Source: Isoetes taiwanensis (taxonomy: Eukaryota > Streptophyta > Lycopodiopsida > Isoetales > Isoetaceae). From it: a DNA stretch of 64,000 nucleotides. The first letter of the stretch is position 1; every line of letters starts with the position of its first letter. The notes beneath the pieces were generated by a model that was not told where the DNA came from, searched no databases, and was given only the letters and a program-made list of their open reading frames with translations. Positions 1 to 11,610 of this stretch are shown piece after piece. Made by a program: the position numbers and the translations under genes. Location of the stretch: NCBI GenBank assembly GCA_021234155.1, contig JAJEKV010000019.1, forward strand, positions 1,697,200-1,761,199. Reading direction: 5' to 3'.

Positions 1-1372
1 TGAAATCATATAAAAACCTTAGGGAAAAAAGTACAAAAATACAAAAGAAACCCCCTGTTATTATGCTACATATTGGTACGTTGGTCATTATTGAATAAGC
101 CAAAAGGATTAAAGTTAGCTATGTACCCAACATTAGTTAACTATTAATTAATTATATTAACTAACTAGTAATTAAATGCCATTTGGGCCAAATCGATTGG
201 CCCAATTAGTAGGCTTAGTTAGCTTGAGATTCTAGGTAGAGATTATAACCCTTGATTGTTTAGAGGATGATTAATCTCTTATTGATGTTCTATTTGAAGT
301 TATGAATGGATTTATGAATTATGGTAGTTTCTTGGCTATGCCTCTTGTGCTTGTGGGATTACGTTGGGGTAGAGACCTAAGGGCTATGTAGAAGTAGAGA
401 TGCTCCTAGCTATAATCCCTTCAATCCCATTAAATGCGGCCTCTGCACAAGAGCCCGCCTAGCTGGGGATGATATGTTGTGGTTCAACACCATACAATGG
501 ACATAGTGGTGAAATAGAGGTGGAACCTTGCCTAGCATGGCTATAAGGATTCCTATGGTGTGCTAGGCTTATAATCGATCACTGTGTGTGGGCCGGGTAT
601 AGGTCTGACACCCCATGAATCGCAGGATACGTACCTATACGGACTCCTGGACTCGATGATAATGGCTAGGGCTGGCTTGTGGATTTTGGGGGGTTAAGTC
701 AGGTATGGATACGAGGGTACAAGTGGTGCCCTGATCCTCTAGCCACCCATGGAACCTTTGTGTCTGGGAGGGGACTCACCCCTACTCACCCCTTTCTTGC
801 CTCATTGGACCGGGGAGATGTAACCTGGAGTAGTCTCATAGGGTGATTCCATGAGATTGCGTCTCCGGAAGGCTACGACCATGCCATAGCATGTTCAGCC
901 TATCTGCAAAGTGTGCATAGGAGGGGCGGATGGAGTGGACTACTCTCGCCATTGTTCTATACCAACCAATGCCATTGTCACATGATTCTGTCTATCGTTA
1001 TCCGAAGGCCCTAACTGTCAGTTGACCTCCTTGGAGTCTGAGCCTAGGGTAGAACCTTCATTCTTGATGCATTTTGTATGTTTGTTGTTATTATATGATG
1101 TTGTCTTGATGATGGATGGGCCACCCTTCGTGGTGGTATATTATTTATTTGTATTGTTGCTAGGTGCTAATATGTATGTATGCTTCCGCTATATAGGATT
1201 CCTATAGAAGGCATGGGACGAATGACACCTTCGTGTCCTTCACCTGGACACTTGCCCATCACAAGTTGTCTGAGTCAGACGGAGGTTCTTTCCGTGGTGA
1301 TGGAGTCGCCATGGGAGGGGAATTTCTCGTATTTATACGTTGGGAGCATCGTATACGTTCAAGAAGCGTCAT
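1..1372 (+). mobile_element. LTR of a Ty3/gypsy-type retrotransposon (copy A)
   Basis: This stretch aligns by eye with three other places in the window: 16697-17370 (same strand), 19864-20690 (opposite strand) and 53107-53986 (same strand). Shared landmarks are a segment ending in ggtctgacacccc near 612, the phrase gacacttgcccatcac near 1247 and the end gcgtcat near 1372. Copy A is directly followed by a primer binding site, so it is a 5' LTR whose interior lies to the right. The first 75 bases match 16372-16447, which lie outside the LTR start of copy B, so the left part is probably a rearranged junction. Small open frames here are not supported as genes. Confidence 0.7.
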
Positions 1373-1374
1373 AA

Positions 1375-1387
1375 TAGTATCAGAGCC
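1375..1387 (+). other. Primer binding site (initiator Met tRNA)
   Basis: TAGTATCAGAGCC differs at one base from the TGGTATCAGAGCC complementary to the 3' end of plant initiator Met tRNA. It sits two bases after the end of LTR copy A, which is the expected place, and fixes the element's plus orientation. Confidence 0.75.
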
Positions 1388-2029
1388 ATGATCTTGGTAG
1401 ACCGAATCATAGCACTGTCCATGTCCTAACTCATTAGATGAAATAGTTAGTAGGGAGTATTAATGTAGAAAAATCTCCTAAGTTCCATATAGTATGGCCA
1501 AGTAGCTTCTCTACGTGAAAAGAGTGGTAACTGAGAAGAGAAATGTTAAGGAGAAGGAGAGAGTGTGTTGAGTTTTAGCAGAGAAAGGTCACTTGCTCTG
1601 GGAGGCCATAAATTTTTGTAGAAAGCTCGGATGAAGGCGCTTGTCATGCCATTGCATCTGGAACACTTAAAATAGCTAACAGCCGCATCAAGAGATGCTC
1701 CAGATGAAAGATTTGCGAAAAGCGGAGTGAGCAGGAAAAAACGACTTTAGAATTCGATCTTAAGGGGCAAAAACCCCTTACATATCACTTTATACATGCC
1801 CGTATAAAAATGTTGTTTAAAAAATTTTGTACAAAAAAAATTAGGGTTTTCTTTTTTAAGTGGCGTAAGGAGGGAAAACACCTTATGCACACCCGTATAG
1901 CTAGACGGTTCAAAAACTTAAACTCGTAATCTTCCAGCTCCAACCCTAGGCGCTTGAGTATGATATATATGTCTTGCATACATCTAATACTCTATTTTTC
2001 CCCAGAGCAGCCAACTCTGTTAAAAAGTC
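1388..2029. other. Probable LTR-element interior, no gene seen
   Basis: This follows the primer binding site and should be leader or gag-side sequence. I see no gag, zinc-knuckle or protease motif in any frame. The stretch 1450-1780 is purine-rich and the rest is ordinary AT-rich sequence. Confidence 0.4.
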
Positions 2030-2092
2030 TATTGTGGAGACTTGAACCCTTGACCTCCTACGAGAAAGCCAAACCCTTTACCAACACAATAA
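2030..2092 (-). mobile_element. tRNA-derived SINE head (pol III boxes)
   Basis: On the minus strand a B-box-like GGTTCAAGTCT (2038-2048) lies downstream of an A-box-like TGGTAAAGGG (2074-2083). Between them is the kind of linker seen in tRNA-derived SINEs. There is no cloverleaf I can complete, so this is a SINE head or relic and not a working tRNA gene. Its 3' end is not clear. Confidence 0.45.
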
Positions 2093-2639
2093 GCTTCTCT
2101 TCATAGGATATGACAGTTTTGTCTTACTTATCCAAACTCCATTTCTACTTAAAATGGAAGACTCATGTCTAGCAATCGCCCTTCCCTAAGCCAATGATGT
2201 GGTGGCAACAAATCCGTCGGACTTGTGCAACCATGGCAACGTGTGATCACCCTAGGGGTTATCATTGTCATTCAAACATGTGTCCGTGACCATATTATCA
2301 AACTTTAACGATATGAGATGGAACGAAATTCCTCTAAGCAAAATACACACTTCTAAGTTGGATTCTAATCCACTAGCACCTGTGATATTATTTAGTAAGT
2401 TATCAACATTTCAAACCCAAAGCTTTAAATATTTTCCCCAGCACATGTTTGGGTAGCGATTCTCTTTCATCCTGCCATGACTTAATCCACACTAAGTTCA
2501 TATGCTTCATATGACCAATTATTCGACTCCATACACTAGGGTTAAGTAGAATTTAAAGAGATGACTATAGCTAATGCTATTTTCCATAGTCTACAAGCAT
2601 CCACTCGTCTCACTTTTTAGAAAAGGGAATTTTGTTGGC
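2093..2639. other. No gene seen
   Basis: AT-rich sequence with no motif I recognise on either strand. Small open frames lack any family signature. Confidence 0.4.
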
Positions 2640-3697
2640 CTAGGCTTGTTTCCAAGTCTTCTTTGTTTGCTTGGGACATTGCCCATCGGTCTTGTGTTTG
2701 CTCAAGTGTTGAACAATACTCCTACTGCAAATTAGGTTAATCTTGTGATAGAACTTGTGAAGCTGGGCTTCAGGCTGATCCTGGGGATCAGTAACGGTTG
2801 TGTGCGTGTGGAGTTCTGGGAAATTGTGGTTGAGGGAAACTCTGGGAGTTCTAGGAAGCACAATCCGTCCTACTTTCCATAGGTTGTAACACTCTTTAAA
2901 GGTTTGGTACGTGGTTTAGAGAAGAAGACCTTCAATTCCTGGGACAATATGGTGGACAATAATTTCACCAAGAACCTTTTTAATAGGAGAAGCATCTCTT
3001 GAGAGGTCCTTGAGCGGTACTATCCTTTGGGATATTCATATAGTCCCTTGGGATATGTAAGTTTTTTTATGGAACTTAATGACACTTAGGCACTAAAGTA
3101 ATGGTTGGAAATACTATGCCGCAACCAATTTTTGGTACCCTACAAAGGGGGAGTGGGTCGAAATGGTTTCTGTACAGCACAAAACGAAGGATCAAGACCG
3201 AAACCCACAAAAGCAAAGACTATGGGCTTGAATCTGAACTCCTCCAAGCTGCTCCAAGATCATTATGGTCCTCTAAAACTCGACCCACTCTCTTATATAA
3301 GAAAGAAACCACTAAGATTAGGCCAAGAAAAGGTCTCAGCCTTTTTCCCAGCTTAAAATAGCCAACTCTATGCTGGATTCGACCTGTTTTAGCAGATCAG
3401 GCAGTCTCGGACTGCTCACACGATCAGATAAGGGCTTTTTCCCTTTGGAGCACTCCTAGCCAGCGGGATTCTGCCACGTGGACCCCTTAATTTTATGGTT
3501 ACACATAAAAAAAAGTTGCACATTAACATTTATATTAAAATGTCAAGTTAAGATATGAAACAAATGCCATTTAAAATTACCCACCACCCCTAGGCAGTAA
3601 CTGGCTCTGGGAACATTCCCAAGCCACCCGGTGGCACTTCCTAGGCCAATTCCCCATTCCAAGGCCTGCAAGCGCGACTTACCCTTGAACTGTAACA
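2640..3697 (-). repeat. 3' LTR of the minus-strand element, internally rearranged
   Basis: The part 3156-3697 matches 11130-11610 in the same direction, from acaaaacgaaggatcaag to the end TGTAACA. The part 2640-2890 matches 10888-11118 in the opposite direction. An unrelated block of about 265 bases (2891-3155) lies between. So one third of this LTR has been inverted, with an insertion at the junction, after the two LTRs were formed. Confidence 0.7.
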
Positions 3698-3716
3698 ATT
3701 TCCTCCCCTCCTCCTC
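3698..3716 (-). other. Polypurine tract next to the 3' LTR
   Basis: Read on the minus strand this is GAGGAGGAGGGGAGGAAAT, directly followed by the LTR start TGTTAC. This is the normal plus-strand primer of an LTR retroelement. Confidence 0.7.
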
Positions 3717-3765
3717 GAACCGTGTCCTCAAGGTTAAGAGACTTTAAAAGGAAAAGAACTACGTT

Positions 3766-3835
3766 ATAGAATAGAATAGAATAGAATAGAATAGAATAGA
3801 ATAGAATAGAATAGAATAGAATAGAATAGAATAGA
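3766..3835. repeat. (ATAGA)n microsatellite
   Basis: About 14 near-perfect copies of the pentamer. It makes an artificial open frame rich in Phe, Tyr, Ser and Ile on the minus strand, which is not a gene. A shorter run of the same pentamer lies at about 7300-7316, and one on the other strand at about 42535-42556. Confidence 0.95.
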
Positions 3836-4319
3836 CAAAGGCAATACCAAGAAGCACCATGCTCAGTCCTAAACTGTTCGACACATAGAACAGGACATGA
3901 GCTCCACACTTGCAAATACAACTTTGCTAGACCTTCTTGCAATCCAAAGATGCAACAAGAAGCAAATTTAGATCATTTGTCTTACCCCAGAATGCATCAA
4001 GCACTACCCGCCAAAAGCTATTCTTGGAGAAACTAGAACAAAGCCTAAGCCAAATCCCTGATTAGGCAAGCTAGTATGACCTGGAGCAGTTTGGCATACA
4101 CTCAACGATGCAACCCCAAAACAAGAAAAAGTTTTACTTTGCATTCTTGTATGTTTGCCTTTAGATTGACCTAATCAATCATGGTTGCCATGCCAACCCA
4201 TATAGAATCAATGGTTTTAGGTCCATGCTTGGACTCATCAAACTTAATTTTATTGCCACTTAAGCATATGAACTATTGCCATCATAAAATTCAATATCCG
4301 CATTTAGTAGATACAAGTC

Positions 4320-4458
4320 ATCTACTAATACCTATCACATCCCAGACCACCCAGTGGTAAGATCGACGCTACTCCATAACCATGGACGTCCCATAGGGTC
4401 TAGCATGCACGACATGCCCCCAAATTACATGTAACCCTTAATTTCCTCCCCCTCCTTA
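4320..4458 (-). other. Second LTR-edge and polypurine-like block
   Basis: The plus strand reads cctccccctcc at about 4446-4456, followed by gaaccttggtctcaagg. That resembles the sequence just inside the 3' LTR at 3698-3735 (gaaccgtgtcctcaagg). The preceding 120 bases end in acatgtaac and may be the edge of a second, related LTR. This suggests a nested or duplicated 3' end. Confidence 0.35.
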
Positions 4459-4607
4459 GAACCTTGGTCTCAAGGCCTAAGTATTGTACAACTACTTATT
4501 CTCCTAATGGCCACTTAGGAATTCTCATGTCCATATAGGAGACCTTGATATTCCAAGAATATCTTTATTGTACAACTTCCGAACAAATTGGAGCATTCAA
4601 AATCAAT

Positions 4608-4811
4608 TCAGGTTACAGTGGAGTTTAACACGAACACTATATCATGGAATATAGCCTCATTATCCAACATAGTATAGTCCATATGGTGAGCTTTCACAAT
4701 ACTCACTACTAGATCTAGTTTTCCCAACAAAGCTAGTTCATATGCTAATATTCCCAGCCTTTTTCCTCGAAAAGGATTAGCATAATGCGGAATAAAAATT
4801 GGCCTTTTCAA
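4608..4811 (-). pseudogene. Possible integrase C-terminal remnant
   Basis: A 67-codon minus-strand frame contains LGILAYELALLGKLD (residues about 18-32). This resembles the integrase tail of plant Ty3/gypsy pol, where G-x-L/V-A-Y-x-L-x-L-P precedes a short hydrophobic stretch. Its place just inside the 3' LTR and its strand fit the end of pol. The characteristic Pro is replaced and no catalytic core is visible, so the call rests on one short motif and on context. Confidence 0.3.
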
Positions 4812-6104
4812 ACATATTGTTAAGAAAATTGTTCGTATAGCTAAGAAATTATCATTTCTTAGGTCGACACAATCATCTTCCTCAAGATGACCTCAACTGC
4901 ATAGGTTTGACTCTAACTTGGAGATTCAAGCCTCTACTTCTGGGAAAGTGAGAATTGCCTCTCCATTATGCAATGACTTAAAGTAGAATCCTTTTTGAGG
5001 CACTCATGTACTGCAGTACATATCATAGGATTCTACGTCAATCTACGTATACTAGATCGCTTTAGATCGTTTACATGGTTTAATTTGAAGCAACAAGATA
5101 GGGTAGCTAATTCTTGCACTTAATTAACTTCTCGTGGATAAGTTTTACTCTCAACACATCTTCCAGGACTGCATTGATTGGAGTATATCTAGATGATTCA
5201 CACATTTATCCAATACATGATCTCACGATCCTTCACATAGAGCATTTCAATGGTCCCATCATGTTGCATGCATATTTTAACCACATTAGGTTAAAAATAT
5301 CTACTTCATTAGTACCACCCTATGGTACTTCGTCAAACCTTACTAGAACCAAGTGCGTTGCCTAGCAGTCCCCAGCAATGTGACTCACGCTCTCACACTT
5401 ACATAATGATTCCATGTAAGTAAGCTTGTGTCAATCTTAGTATGCAACTATCCTTCGCTTTCATAGCCTGACACATTGCAAGCTCAATTTCAAGTAACAA
5501 CTTGGCAAACTTGACCCATAGCTTCCCATACCTAGTATAGGATTTGGTGATTTTGTGATGCATTGCACATGAAAATGAAGTTCAGCTACTGGGCAAAACC
5601 ACTTTTGTATAAGAGAAGATGCCAGTGCACCAGTCCCAGACATGGTCACCTTGCCCTTTTTGTCAACCTTCTCCTAAACATTAATAATCCTTCAATTAAG
5701 AATTACATCACAATTCAAGACACAATTCAAGAAACTCTATGCTTATAGAGATTGCTATGGTCATCTGTATATTATCTTGTAGATAATATCTAACACTTCG
5801 ACGACTCATGAACTTCTTATCATAAGTTCTCAACCCATGGTTACATAATCTCACCTAGCTACATTTAGCTTGAGATTATTTAGGCAACCTTTTGACGTTG
5901 GCAAATCCAATAGTCCTTCAAGCTCACTCCTAACATCAGTTTTATTAGCAATCCTTAGTTCAAGTCCCAACGCTTGAAGCAATATTGCCAACAACAGCTT
6001 TTGACCATGCCAATAGCTTCCAATTGAGCTCACATCCATTCAATTCTTGATCCTAAGTCAGAAATTCTATAGATGGATTAGTCGAAGTAAGAATTTTTTG
6101 CAAC
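4812..6104. other. Decayed element interior, no gene seen
   Basis: Presumed pol region of the minus-strand LTR element. Short minus-strand frames (for example 5461-5649 and 5851-6039) have plausible protein-like composition but no motif I can name. Confidence 0.35.
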
Positions 6105-6112
6105 CCCAAGAC

Positions 6113-7056
6113 CAGTGTTGTTTACGTACCCGTATTTTACGTTTACGTACGTCCCGTACTTTCTTCACAGTACTATACGTACTATACCTATAAGTTGACA
6201 GGTCAAATTGAGCTCTTGTTTTATTAATACCGTACTTAACGTATTAATACGTACAGTACGTATGATACGTACTTTAAAAAAAAATTTTCAAATGACATTA
6301 GATCAATAGAATTGGTAAAATTATACATTAGAAAAAGTACATTATTATATATTATAGAATAGGAGTGAAAAACACATTATGAGACTTTAGATATTAGGGA
6401 AATTATGGAATTGTAAAAAAAAAAAAAAAAAAAAAAAATTAAAATTCTTCTTGCAAATAAAAACCCAAAACATCTGTGTTTTCCCCCTCTTTCTTCTTAT
6501 CCTAGCCGTCGAATCAGAATGGAGATGGAGAAGCAGATCCAGCTTTCTCCTCGTTTTGTCATGGCAGGAGGAAGATCTTCTCCTTAATACTTCACTAGCT
6601 TGCATTCATGCCAGGAAAGAAATACAGAGGTCAGCAGCAGTTAATAGCTCTGGATGCAACAAATGAGCAACAATTACTTAAATTTATTTGTCTGTGGCTG
6701 TAGATTGCAAACTAGAATATATCACTCTTAAATAGATATACTTTGGATTGAAAACTTTGAGAAATACTTAATTTTCTAGAGTAATATATTCTGATTCATT
6801 ATTTAAAACTTGAAGTTCTTCATACTAGTTGTTATTGCAACTATTTCAACTGCAATACAAGAAATAATAGTTCTAAAAAATTACAAGAAGTACTTAACGT
6901 ACTATACGTAAAGTACGTATTTTACGTATTTAATAAGTATTTTATAATTCCAAAAAACGTATTTAAAGTACTTTTTAAATGAGAGGTATGCATACGGTAT
7001 TAATACATTAAGTACGTATAATACCCATACCGTACTAAACGTACCTGACAACACTG
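6113..7056. mobile_element. Non-autonomous hAT element 1
   Basis: The ends are inverted repeats: CAGTGTTGTTTACGTAC on the left, and CAACACTG preceded by CGTACCTGA on the right. The element is flanked by a perfect 8-bp direct duplication, CCCAAGAC (6105-6112 and 7057-7064). CAG-starting inverted repeats with 8-bp duplications are diagnostic of the hAT superfamily. Both subterminal zones (about 200 bp each) are packed with TACGTA/CGTAC motifs in both orientations, which could be transposase binding sites. The centre contains a poly(A) run (6416-6438) and no transposase. Confidence 0.9.
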
Positions 7057-7420
7057 CCCAAGACACACTTAGGTTGAATTCCAATCTTTCACAACACGCT
7101 CATTACCGATGTCATAAAACCTTTCCTCCCCTGGAGAAATTGAGCCATTCAAGCAAACCCTTGCTTAGAAAGAACACTTAATTGGGTATTTATAGAACAA
7201 TCTATAAGTCGAGATTTGCAAAAGTGCATATTACATCTCCGACTGTGCATATCACATCTCCAAATGCAATTGAATAACCATTCTTCTTTCCCCATAATAG
7301 AATAGAATAGAATATGATTTTATCGCTGAGACCAACTGGCCTATGGGACCCAAGTACAAAGAGAGAGCAGCAGGCATATTACTACCAGGATTAAAAAACC
7401 CCCACCCCGAAGGGTTCTTA

Positions 7421-7524
7421 AAAATTTGGACCATTTCTCGATTTATGCGTGTCATCCTTGCGCAGGGGCCATGCTAATCTTCTCTTTATCGTTCCAATTT
7501 TATCGGATGTCCCGAAAGAAGTGG
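7421..7524 (-). ncRNA. U6: U6 spliceosomal snRNA copy, probably a pseudogene
   Basis: The minus strand matches plant U6 almost end to end: the 5' stem-loop region, CATCCGATAAAATTGGAACG, the AGATTAGCATGGCCCCTGCG stretch, the ATGACACGCA stretch and GGTCCAAATTTTT as pol III terminator. The invariant ACAGAGA box, which pairs with the 5' splice site, reads AAAGAGA here, and the 5' stem is altered. I see no upstream sequence element of the plant U6 type and no clear TATA box at the expected distance. U6 acts in the catalytic core of the spliceosome, and the box change argues against function for this copy. Retroposition is a likely origin. Confidence 0.8.
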
Positions 7525-7934
7525 ACAACATGCACCTAATTAAATTGCCATAATGAACTCTCATTGTCCAAACCGACAATTCATCCAGAATCCAATTACA
7601 GACATCACTATGGTTCAAAACAATATTATTAGCATGTTGCTCATAATTATTCAAGCATTGCTTGAATCTTTTGAACCAAACTATCTTGATTCCACCATTG
7701 CTTAATAAAAGCCAACATACAATTATACAATACCTTGCATAATAAATGGTGGAATTTGGTGGTTTATAAAATATTAACCCCAATGCTCTAGAACATATTA
7801 TCAGTCCGTTTTGTTCAAATTTAAGTCCAGCTTAAATCAACTCTATGGACTAATATTATGTACATTGTATGTTTTCAACTTGTAAAGCATATTAACATGC
7901 TACCTTATGTTCTTTTCGGGAAGAACCATGAGTA

Positions 7935-9236
7935 CAGGGTAGCCCTTAAGCCCAAATTTTCATAGGTGTAATTTAGAATGTGAGGCGAATCTTAGCTTTT
8001 TTCAATTAGTTGTGTTGGCGATTTTGTTTCGGGCTTCAATTTGAGTTGTAGCAACCTTGGCGAATCTTCCATCCATCAAGCGATGGAATATATGCTTTTT
8101 TCTTAAGTAAAATTTGGGAATACAATATATATTTGTTATGTCCGTATACAGTTGTAAGCGTAATGCTCACATAATGAGTATACATGTTACTAGACATTGG
8201 CATATGCGTCTTCACAAGAGAAAGGCCAAGCTGATTAGTGTCAACAAGCTGATTACACCCATCTAATAGTACTCTAACGCATTAATTTTTATTGGATCCT
8301 AAATTTACCTTCATTGTGACATCCCTAATTGAGCGATGGCAATCCAAAGACATTCACTATATTTAACATCATTCATCACCAATTTGAAGAGTTTGTTCAT
8401 GTCATAAGGATGTCTGTGCAACAATTGAACTGAGCAGTTGATGATTAAAATACAGGAGACAAACAATCATATACATCATGTATTACTTAGATTGGTTGCA
8501 CTTACATAGAAATAATCATGATAACAAAAAATAGAAAAAAATGATAGCCAAGATAAGGTACGGTTGCTCTAAAATGGAAGAAAATCAATTACCTCATGAC
8601 CAAATCAAGAGGGCAAGTATTCTGATAAAATGAGTAAGAAAATCAACTATAACCACTCTACAACATACCTTGTATACCTTATCTGATTGTAAATCTCAAT
8701 AGCTCCTCACTAAGGGCTAAACAACAACAAGTACACAAACTTAGCTAAGGCATAATTGCATATTATGGTGGGCAAGCACAAACAGATTTGATTTTAGTCA
8801 TCTTTTTAAGATTGGATAAACAACAGACCAAAAGCAAAAATACTCCAGAATTGCATATCTGGACATTGCAGTCGGATCATGAGATCCATGTAACATGCAT
8901 GGTCTTTTTCCTTTCCTTTTTTTTTCCTGGAGGTAAATGGAAATTCAAAAAACTCACCAAGAATAGAATTCATATTGATTTTACATGATTTTTGGGGGGT
9001 TAAGGGGCGATTTTAGAATAATTACCAAGAATAAAATTCACGTGGAGGCGAATCCAAGAATCCATCATTTAGTGACGTAGGCTAACTTATTAGTGGAGGG
9101 AGAAAATTTCGTAGACAAGGTGGCGATATTTGATTGTCACTACTCCCAATTGATCCTACTCAACAGTAGTGAAAAAAAATGCAAATGTCCAAAAAAATAG
9201 CCTTTTGGCGATATTTCGAGCTTAAGGGCTACCCTG
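7935..9236. mobile_element. Non-autonomous hAT element 2
   Basis: Terminal inverted repeats CAGGGTAGCCCTTAAGC (left) and GCTTAAGGGCTACCCTG (right) enclose 1302 bp. A perfect 8-bp duplication CATGAGTA flanks them (7927-7934 and 9237-9244). The CAGGG start and the 8-bp duplication identify a hAT element. Subterminal regions share gaggcgaat motifs. No transposase is encoded, so movement would depend on an element elsewhere. It differs from hAT element 1 in ends and interior. Confidence 0.92.
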
Positions 9237-9244
9237 CATGAGTA

Positions 9245-10872
9245 GTCTCATAACAAGTTGATCTCTACGACCTATGTCGTGGTTACATAACCCATTCCAT
9301 TTCCATGGAACAAAGCATCAACTTGTGTATCAATAGAGCACCCATACACTCTATTTAATGCTTTACCTGACTGAAAATAACACAAATAATGACTTTCTTG
9401 ATGCCACAATCTTTACTTGATTGCATCAATTCATTAAGTAATCAGCCTAGGCTTAGACCGAAGTCTGGCCTAGTTCTCACAATAGTGCACCCAGTGCAAC
9501 ACACATATATTAGAACCTTCTAATTTTGACTCCCACATTCGACTCATTGTTTTGAACAAAAAGAAAGGAACTGTAGACAAATTAAATGTCTATCTTGTTT
9601 GATCTCCAAATAAAGCAAAGCCCTCATGGGCCCACCACTCGAGCCCCAGGCTCCCAACGACGAAATTGTCATTTGTCAACACTCCCGGAGTGTTGGAATT
9701 GTAGCCTCACTCTGGATTAAGGCTGCTACTGGTCAAGAACACCGGTCTTGCCAAAATTGCACACCTAGTATGAGGAGTACAATACCAAGTATTGCATGAA
9801 AAGGCTCTCTAAACCCTTTCAATATAATTAGCTCAACTAGCTTGGGTAATATTCTAAGTTATCAACTTAGAAACATTAAGGGTACAAAAATCTATAAGCC
9901 CTTGTAGTACCCGGTATCGCCCTTCGCCTAGACAACTACTAGTCCACTAGTAATGGGGTAATGGTTCCAAGTATTTAAGTTATATAACTTAAATAACCCT
10001 TTGAACCATTCACAAAATAACTGTGGCTAATATCGGCAATCGTGATCGACCAGAAGCCAAAAAAAATTCAACGAAGCAAATTCGGCAGCCTGATCTCTAG
10101 TTGCAGCAAATCGATGCCTTCACCAAATCTTCCAAGGTTTGGCCCGCATCTAATTCGGCCCCCGAGGTACTTGCTCATCAATTTACAAATCAAATGGAGC
10201 TTTCCAGATATACCCAAATTCAGTCACCGGCGGGCTTGAAGAACTACTACAGCAATTCTCAATACTCTGAGATAGACCTTTAGGGTTAAAGCTTAGCTGT
10301 AAGAGACCAAGCACAGCAATGTACAACCAAGCCTTAATCTTCTTAGTGCAAGAAGATCCACTTGGCTTTGTTCAACCACCTACCATTCTTGAGCAGCTAC
10401 TCTGCTCAGAACTCACACAAAGAAAGCTTGTTGGCTGCTCTGATCTTAGCAGCACTCTACTGATTGATCCAAAGGAGCCGAGCTGCTGATGAAGCGTTCA
10501 AACCTCAATCTCGAATAACTTTCCTTGACTAACGTCCATGAATTAAATTCACGGAGACATGATCCTAGATCATGATGAGACATATATAAGCAAGAGAGCT
10601 TTTATATACACCTTTCTAGTATTCACTTTTCAGTATTTCAAGACCATGCTCTTCATGATCCTTATGACCACTACCAGGCCAAAGTTAAATCGCTAATCTC
10701 CTTATGAGGCTGCAACCTTAATCTGAATACGCACTTAATACTGGAATTGACGATATATATCTACAGCATTACCATGGTACAAACGGTACTCACAGTGTCA
10801 TAACTGCATATTCTATAGCACAACTAACCTAGGTAGTTGCCACAGAGGATCCCAACGGAAGACTGCAACCTA
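9245..10872. other. Element interior next to the PBS, no gene seen
   Basis: This should be the leader and gag side of the minus-strand LTR element. I find no zinc knuckle or gag motif. Plus-strand frames at 10042-10283 overlap each other and have no signature. Confidence 0.4.
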
Positions 10873-10884
10873 GCTCTGATACCA
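10873..10884 (-). other. Primer binding site (initiator Met tRNA)
   Basis: The minus strand reads TGGTATCAGAGC, a perfect match to the plant initiator Met tRNA complement. It lies three bases inside the 5' LTR and fixes the orientation of the 2.6-11.6 kb element. Confidence 0.85.
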
Positions 10885-10887
10885 AAT

Positions 10888-11610
10888 TGTCACAACCTAC
10901 GGAAAGTAGGACGGATTGTGCTACCTAGAACTCCCAGAGCTCCCCTCAACTGCGAGTCCCCAGAACTCCCCATGCACAACCAAGATCAGCCTGCAGCCCA
11001 GCTTCACAAGTTCTATCACAAGAACCTAATACTGCAGTAGCAGTATTGCTCAACACTTGAGCAAACACAAGACCGATGGGCAATTTCCCAAGCAAACAAA
11101 GAAGACTTGGAAACAATCCCAAATGGGTTGACATGGTTCTTGGATGGCACAAAACGAAGGATCAAGACTGAAACCCACAAAAGCAAAGATTATGGGCTTG
11201 TCGACCCAATCTCTTATATAAGAGAGGAACCACTAAGATTAGGCTAAGAAAAGGTCTCAGCCTTTTTTCCAACTTAAAATAGCCAACCCTATGCTGGATT
11301 CGATCTGTTTTAGCAGATCCAGCAGTCCCAGACTACTCACGTGATCATATAAGGGATTTTTCCCTTTGGAGCACTCCCAGACAGCGGGGTTCTGCCACTG
11401 GACCCCTTAATTAACATAAAAAAAGTTCCACATTAACATTTATATTAAAATGTCAAGTTAAGGTGCGAAACAAATGCCATTTAAAATTACCCAACACCAC
11501 CCCTAGGCAGTAACTGGCTCTGGGAACGTTCCCAGGCCACCCGGTGGCACTTTCCAGGCCAACTCCCCATTCCAAGCCCTGCAAGTGCAACTTGCCCTTG
11601 GACCGTAACA
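10888..11610 (-). repeat. 5' LTR of the minus-strand element
   Basis: This 723-bp LTR starts TGTTAC and ends GTGACA on the minus strand, giving the usual TG...CA ends. It matches the rearranged left copy at 2640-3697. A TATA-like tcttatataagag (about 11212-11225) is also present in the left copy, but it is palindromic and does not show which strand is transcribed. Confidence 0.8.

Larger units (their letters stand above)
2640..11610 (-). mobile_element. Minus-strand LTR retroelement with decayed interior
   Basis: The two ends carry the same LTR. The right (5') LTR is 10888-11610 and has the primer binding site on its inner side. The left (3') LTR ends at 3697 with a polypurine tract on its inner side. 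Both signals agree with minus-strand orientation. The interior, about 7.2 kb, holds two nested hAT elements and a U6 copy. Apart from a weak integrase-tail candidate near 4.7 kb, it shows no readable gag-pol. It is therefore either a very decayed autonomous element or a large non-autonomous derivative. No target duplication could be confirmed because the outer end of the left LTR is rearranged. Confidence 0.65.
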
